DNA from: Hungatella sp. UBA4396 | GTDB taxonomy: Bacteria; Bacillota; Clostridia; Lachnospirales; Lachnospiraceae | NCBI GenBank assembly: GCA_002389905.1 | Contig: DGRE01000059.1 | Coordinates: 1-27,114 of the forward strand | Length of the DNA: 27,114 bases | Reading direction: 5' to 3' | Shown: one piece after another, positions 23,483-27,114 of the stretch | Position numbering within the stretch: the first letter of the stretch is position 1 | How the letters are laid out: each line of letters begins with the position of its first letter | Program-made: the position numbers and the translations under genes | The notes under the pieces: model-generated | What the model saw: the letters and a program-made list of their open reading frames with translations, nothing else | What the model was told of the DNA's origin: nothing | Databases searched by the model: none

Positions 23483-24985
23483 ATGTTTTCATATATAAAA
23501 AATTACTGGTTATCAATTTCTTTAAAAAAGAAGCTGGGAACCTTTTCTCTCATGGTCATTCTGGTAATGGGAGTTTCCATTGCCCTTAATCTGCTGGTCA
23601 TGAACTTTTCCACGGAAAGTCTTGATGTCATTCTCAATGACAATGCCCTTTGCTATGATGTTCAGGAATCCATGGAACATGAAGCAGAGGCATTTAGGAA
23701 CTATATAAGGGAGAGGACCTGGGAAAGTGCCAAAGACTACCGTCTGGCCTGTATCAAGACAGAAAGCAGTCTCAGCTCTCTTCCCTTTGACTATGAGGCC
23801 ATCGGTCAGGAGCGGTATGCCCGGACCTGGAATGTAAAAAATGGATATGAGGGCTATCAAAGCTACCGGGACCAGGTTGTTTCCATGAACCCAGGGGAAC
23901 CGGAGTATGTAAAAAGTCTGTATCAGGTATATGATATGCAAAAGTACCTTCAGACTTATGCAAGAAGGCTGATGCAATCCACCTTAAAGGAAGGCCGGAG
24001 CAGCTATCAGGAAAAGGCGCCTCAGCTTTATAACCTTCCGTATATGATTATGGCTTATTCCGCTCTTATGATTGCTGCCGTCATTTTCATGACCAGGGTC
24101 CTGTCAGGCACACTGGTCAATCCCCTTGTAAAGCTGGCCCACAGCTCCAGAGAGATCGCCGGGAACAATTTCAGCGGAGGAGACCTTATGGTGGAAAACC
24201 AGGATGAAATGGGCGAGCTGGTTCAGGCATTTAACAAGATGAAGCATTCTACCGAACGCTATATCAATACCCTGAAGGAAAAAAATGAGATGGCCGGACG
24301 TCTTCATAAGGAGGAAGTGGACCGCATTAATATGGAAAAACGTATGGAGGCGGCACGGCTGGAGCTTCTTAAAAGCCAGATTAACCCTCATTTTTTGTTT
24401 AACACCCTGAACATGATTTCCTGTACGGCAAAGCTGGAGGAGGCAAAGACTACTGAACGAATGATATCCAGCCTGGGAAATCTTTTCCGGTATAACCTTA
24501 AGATCACAGACCAGACCGTGCCCTTAGAGCAGGAGCTGAAAGCGGCACAGGATTACATGTACATCCAGCAAATGCGGTTCGGAAGCAGGGTTCAGTATGA
24601 ATGCCATCTGGAGGTGGATGCAGCCGGGACCTTGATCCCGTCTTTCACCCTTCAGCCATTGGTGGAAAATGCAGTGATTCACGGGGTTGCCAGGAAAGAA
24701 GAAGGCGGACGGGTCATTTTAAAAGTCAGAAAAAACAGGAATCATGTGATTATGTCCCTGGCAGATACCGGAGCCGGAATGGACAAGAAAACCCTGGAAC
24801 AGCTTTCAGAGGATTTAAAGGGATATAAGACGTCCAGAATCGGAATCGGTCTTGGAAACATTTACCAGAGAATCAAATGTCTGTATGAAGGCGGAGACTT
24901 GAGAATTTACAGCCGGCTGGGGAAGGGAACTGCTGTGCTGATTATTCTGCCCTGCGAAGAGGACGCGGGCAGTCAAAGGTCATAG
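23483..24985 (+). CDS. Sensor histidine kinase, YesM/LytS-like
   Basis: The 500-residue kinase has membrane segment 1 at about 21-41, an extracellular region (about 42-184) without an obvious Cache fold, membrane segment 2 at about 185-205, and a HAMP domain (206-258). A coiled coil leads to the His-kinase domain with phospho-acceptor H303 in QINPHFLFNTLN. The ATPase domain shows ENAVIHG (N396), DTGAGM and GIGLGNIYQRI. This is the YesM-type layout that partners AraC-type response regulators. The ATG at 23483 follows GGAAGGGAG; an in-frame TTG at 23465 overlaps that site and is rejected. It lies 42 bp after the LacI-SBP gene and 10 bp before the regulator gene. The outside ligand is unknown; the extracellular domain is mostly helical and charged, and may sense a binding protein rather than a small molecule. 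Confidence 0.92.
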   Translation: MFSYIKNYWLSISLKKKLGTFSLMVILVMGVSIALNLLVMNFSTESLDVILNDNALCYDVQESMEHEAEAFRNYIRERTWESAKDYRLACIKTESSLSSLPFDYEAIGQERYARTWNVKNGYEGYQSYRDQVVSMNPGEPEYVKSLYQVYDMQKYLQTYARRLMQSTLKEGRSSYQEKAPQLYNLPYMIMAYSALMIAAVIFMTRVLSGTLVNPLVKLAHSSREIAGNNFSGGDLMVENQDEMGELVQAFNKMKHSTERYINTLKEKNEMAGRLHKEEVDRINMEKRMEAARLELLKSQINPHFLFNTLNMISCTAKLEEAKTTERMISSLGNLFRYNLKITDQTVPLEQELKAAQDYMYIQQMRFGSRVQYECHLEVDAAGTLIPSFTLQPLVENAVIHGVARKEEGGRVILKVRKNRNHVIMSLADTGAGMDKKTLEQLSEDLKGYKTSRIGIGLGNIYQRIKCLYEGGDLRIYSRLGKGTAVLIILPCEEDAGSQRS

Positions 24986-24995
24986 AAGGGAGAAT

Positions 24996-25799
24996 ATGTT
25001 GCGGTTATTGATAGCGGACGACGAGATTATCGAAAGGCAGGTCTTATATAAGACGCTGCAAAAGAACTTAGGAGACAGGTGCAGGGTTTTCCAGGCAGAA
25101 AACGGCAGGGAAGCACTTAAAATTTACCGGGAGGAACAGATACAGATTGCCATTTTAGATATAGAAATGCCCGGTATTAACGGAATTGAGGCGGCTAGCC
25201 AGATACGGCAGGAGGACAAGGACTGCTGTATCATCTTTCTGACCGCATTTGACGATTTTTCCTATGCCAGAAGGGCTGTTAGGGTACAGGCTCTGGATTA
25301 CCTCCTAAAGCCCTACGATGAACAGGAGCTGATGCTGGTGGTGGAAGAGGCCATGCGCATTGCCGGCAAAAGCCGGAAGAGCTCTGAAGAAGCCGGGGCC
25401 GGGAATACTTCTGACTTGGAACCGGAGTCAGGGGATGGACTGGAGGAAACCAGCCATGTGCGCTTATCCAAGGTTACCTCTCTCGTAAGCGGATATCTTC
25501 ACGACAACTATATGTTTGACATCTCCATGCAGGATGCCGCCAGGGCCATGAACTACTCCGAAGCTTATTTTTGCAGGCTGTTTAAGCTTTGCTTTGACCA
25601 GAACTTCACCTCCTATCTGACTCAGTACCGGGTGGAAAAGGCAAAAAAGCTGTTGGAACAGCCCACGGTCAACGTAAAGGAAATTGGGAAAGCCGTAGGC
25701 TACAGCGATTCCAATTATTTTGCAAAGGTATTTAAGAGAATTGAGGGCCAAAGTCCTACAGAATACCGTCTTGGAATTTTTCAAAAGGACAAGGGATAA
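24996..25799 (+). CDS. Response regulator, AraC-type DNA-binding output (YesN-like)
   Basis: The 267-residue protein has a CheY-like receiver (1-120: acidic pair D8-D9, phospho-acceptor D55 in ILDIEMPG, T in FLTAFDD, K in LLKPYD), an acidic linker (about 125-160), and a C-terminal AraC double helix-turn-helix (about 165-262: SMQDAARAMNYSEAYFCRLFK, EIGKAVGYSDSNYFAKVFKR). It is the partner of the YesM-type kinase just upstream. It starts at ATG 24996 after AAGGGAG. Regulators of this class activate transport and glycan genes nearby; likely targets are dctP directly downstream, whose promoter lacks a good -35, and perhaps the ABC operon. No terminator follows. Confidence 0.92.
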   Translation: MLRLLIADDEIIERQVLYKTLQKNLGDRCRVFQAENGREALKIYREEQIQIAILDIEMPGINGIEAASQIRQEDKDCCIIFLTAFDDFSYARRAVRVQALDYLLKPYDEQELMLVVEEAMRIAGKSRKSSEEAGAGNTSDLEPESGDGLEETSHVRLSKVTSLVSGYLHDNYMFDISMQDAARAMNYSEAYFCRLFKLCFDQNFTSYLTQYRVEKAKKLLEQPTVNVKEIGKAVGYSDSNYFAKVFKRIEGQSPTEYRLGIFQKDKG

Positions 25800-25952
25800 G
25801 GAAAATGTGACATTTAGACAAAGGATTTTTTAAAAAAGGTTAAAATTATACTATGATTCACAAAATTTTACCATATTCAAAGATTCAATTTTCTTTTATA
25901 ATAAAATATGGACAAAGAAAACATAATATATATTTTAAAGGAGGAATTTTTC
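25800..25952 (+). promoter_or_regulatory. Regulatory region before dctP
   Basis: These 153 AT-rich bases hold a TATAAT (25897-25902) without a good -35 at the proper distance; another TATACT-like hexamer lies near 25848. A weak -35 is typical of activator-dependent promoters, fitting control by the AraC-type regulator encoded just upstream. AAAGGAGG lies seven to eight bases before the ATG at 25953. Confidence 0.4.
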
Positions 25953-27041
25953 ATGAAAAAAAGATGGATCAGCACTGTATTGTGTGCGGCAATGGTGGCC
26001 GGTTCTTTAGCAGGCTGTGGCTTAAAAAGCCCTGACGCAGCCCCCACAACAGCAGCAGAAACAAAGACCGAGGCAGCTAACACAGAGGGCGGCGGCTCTG
26101 AGGCGGCAGATACCAGTGACATGGAAGAAGTTACACTGGTTATGGCAGAGGTAAACCCTTTAGACACCATTGTTGGGCAAACCGATACTGCTTTCAAGGA
26201 GAAGGTAGAAGAACTATCCGGTGGAAAGATTAAAATTGACTTACAGGCAAGCGGAGTTCTGGGTTCTGAAAACGACGTGCTGGATACCATGCTGGGCGGC
26301 GGCGGAACCATTGATATGTCCCGTATTTCCGCATTTGCACTGACAAGCTACGGCGCTAAAAAGTCCGTACTTCTTTCTATTCCTTATACATTTGTAAGCA
26401 GAGAGCACTTCTGGAAATTTGCCGACAGCGACTTAGCTGCCGATTTCCTGAAAGAGCCCGATGATATCGGACTTGGTGTAAGAGGTCTGTTCTATGGAGA
26501 AGAAGGCTTCCGTCACTTCTTTACAGTTAAGGAAGTAAATGCCCTGGAAGACTTAAAGGGTATGAAACTGCGTGTGTCTAATGACCCGATTATGAACGGA
26601 CTGGTTAAGGGCCTTGGCGCTAACTCCACCGTTGTTTCCTTTAATGAACTTTATTCTGCACTTCAGACAGGCGTTGTAGACGGAGCTGAGCAGCCAATTG
26701 CCAACTACAAGTCCAACGCATTCCAGGAGGTAGCTCCAAACTTAATTCTGGATGGCCACACACTGGGAGCAATTCAGGTAATCATCGCCAATGATTCCTG
26801 GAACAAGCTGTCAGAGGCACAGCAGAATATTCTTGTAGAAGCCGGCAAGTATGCTTCTGAATTCAACAGAAAGATTTCTGCAGAAGCTGAGAACAAGGTT
26901 CTTGATGAGCTGAAAGCATCCGGAGTCAACGTAGTTGAAGTTTCTGATATAAAGCCCTGGCAGGAGGCTTGTAAAGAAATTATCGAGTCTTCTACAGCGG
27001 ATCAGGCTGACCTGTATAAGCAGATCGTTGATATGCAGTAA
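25953..27041 (+). CDS. TRAP transporter substrate-binding lipoprotein, DctP family
   Basis: I place the start at ATG 25953 (MKKRWIS), after AAAGGAGG; an in-frame ATG at 25908 lacks a site. The 362-residue protein has a lipoprotein signal with lipobox LAGC (Cys22), an Ala/Glu/Thr linker to about 58, and a DctP domain. DctP motifs are FKEKVEELSGGKIKIDL, GMKLRVSNDPIMNGL with conserved R208 that usually pairs with the carboxylate ligand, FNELYSALQTGVVDGAEQPI, and PNLILDGHTLG. TRAP systems import organic acids with the ion gradient. No DctQ/DctM genes lie in the window, and a strong terminator follows, so the membrane subunits may lie beyond it or elsewhere. It may also serve as a sensor for the YesM-type kinase. 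Confidence 0.9.
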   Translation: MKKRWISTVLCAAMVAGSLAGCGLKSPDAAPTTAAETKTEAANTEGGGSEAADTSDMEEVTLVMAEVNPLDTIVGQTDTAFKEKVEELSGGKIKIDLQASGVLGSENDVLDTMLGGGGTIDMSRISAFALTSYGAKKSVLLSIPYTFVSREHFWKFADSDLAADFLKEPDDIGLGVRGLFYGEEGFRHFFTVKEVNALEDLKGMKLRVSNDPIMNGLVKGLGANSTVVSFNELYSALQTGVVDGAEQPIANYKSNAFQEVAPNLILDGHTLGAIQVIIANDSWNKLSEAQQNILVEAGKYASEFNRKISAEAENKVLDELKASGVNVVEVSDIKPWQEACKEIIESSTADQADLYKQIVDMQ

Positions 27042-27056
27042 TCAGCTGCAGTCCCA

Positions 27057-27097
27057 AGGCACAGGGGATGATAGCCTATCCCCTGTGCCTCATTTTT
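27057..27097 (+). terminator. Rho-independent terminator after dctP
   Basis: AGGCACAGGGGAT (27057-27069) pairs perfectly over 13 bp with ATCCCCTGTGCCT (27078-27090), then CATTTTT. It is strong and probably ends most dctP transcripts, with partial read-through into any downstream dctQM genes. Confidence 0.9.
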
Positions 27098-27114
27098 AGC
27101 CTGCAAATAAAAAG

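Overview
The window looks like the chromosome of an anaerobic Firmicute of the Lachnospiraceae (Clostridium cluster XIVa: Lacrimispora, Enterocloster or Hungatella type). Evidence for this is the strong AGGAGG ribosome binding sites, TTGACA/TATAAT promoters, the PerR plus rubrerythrin oxygen defence, YesM/YesN two-component proteins, MsmX-dependent style ABC importers, and a giant YD-repeat protein with a Gram-positive signal peptide. The genus is an inference; there is no rRNA or other marker here.

Layout. (1) 1-8250, minus: one very large secreted RHS/YD-repeat protein gene that continues past the left edge. Signal peptide, acidic tract, DNRLRE-like region and a LysM-like segment are followed by about 70 YD repeats. 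A one-base deletion near 5809 splits it into two frames. Upstream (8290-8390) are a promoter and three ~20 bp repeats. (2) 8600-11127, plus: a PHP-domain phosphatase, then a Fur/PerR regulator and two rubrerythrins of opposite domain order. The perR and first rubrerythrin promoters both carry a 15 bp PerR-box-like palindrome just past the -10. (3) 11170-12069, minus: an FAH-family enzyme. (4) 12332-15411, minus: a three-gene GlpO-like redox operon (GlpO-like flavoprotein with BFD domain, second FAD oxidoreductase, DUF1667 Fe-S protein). (5) 15651-16340, minus: an MgtC/SapB membrane protein. The operon in (4) and mgtC have similar promoter-leader-terminator regions. (6) 16551-20980, minus: an ABC importer operon (lipoprotein, two permeases; UgpBAE-like, no ATPase) followed by an MBL-fold hydrolase and a Nudix hydrolase. 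(7) 21239-25799, plus and divergent: a LacI-type repressor fused to a complete extracellular-solute-binding-protein fold, then a YesM-type histidine kinase and a YesN-type AraC response regulator. (8) 25953-27041, plus: a TRAP-transporter DctP lipoprotein with a strong terminator.

How the genes fit together. The LacI-SBP fusion, the kinase and the regulator form one operon. It faces the ABC operon across a 258 bp region holding a perfect TTGACA-17-TATAAT promoter with a LacI-family palindrome on its -35. The simplest reading is that the fusion represses the importer and is relieved by a ligand, possibly bound in either of its two ligand-binding folds, while YesM/YesN senses an outside cue and activates nearby transport genes, perhaps dctP. 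The UgpBAE-like importer, the GlpO-like trio and the shared leader would fit glycerol-3-phosphate or glycerophosphodiester use, but that link is inference. The best candidates for something little described are the LacI-SBP fusion and the shared leader RNA element.
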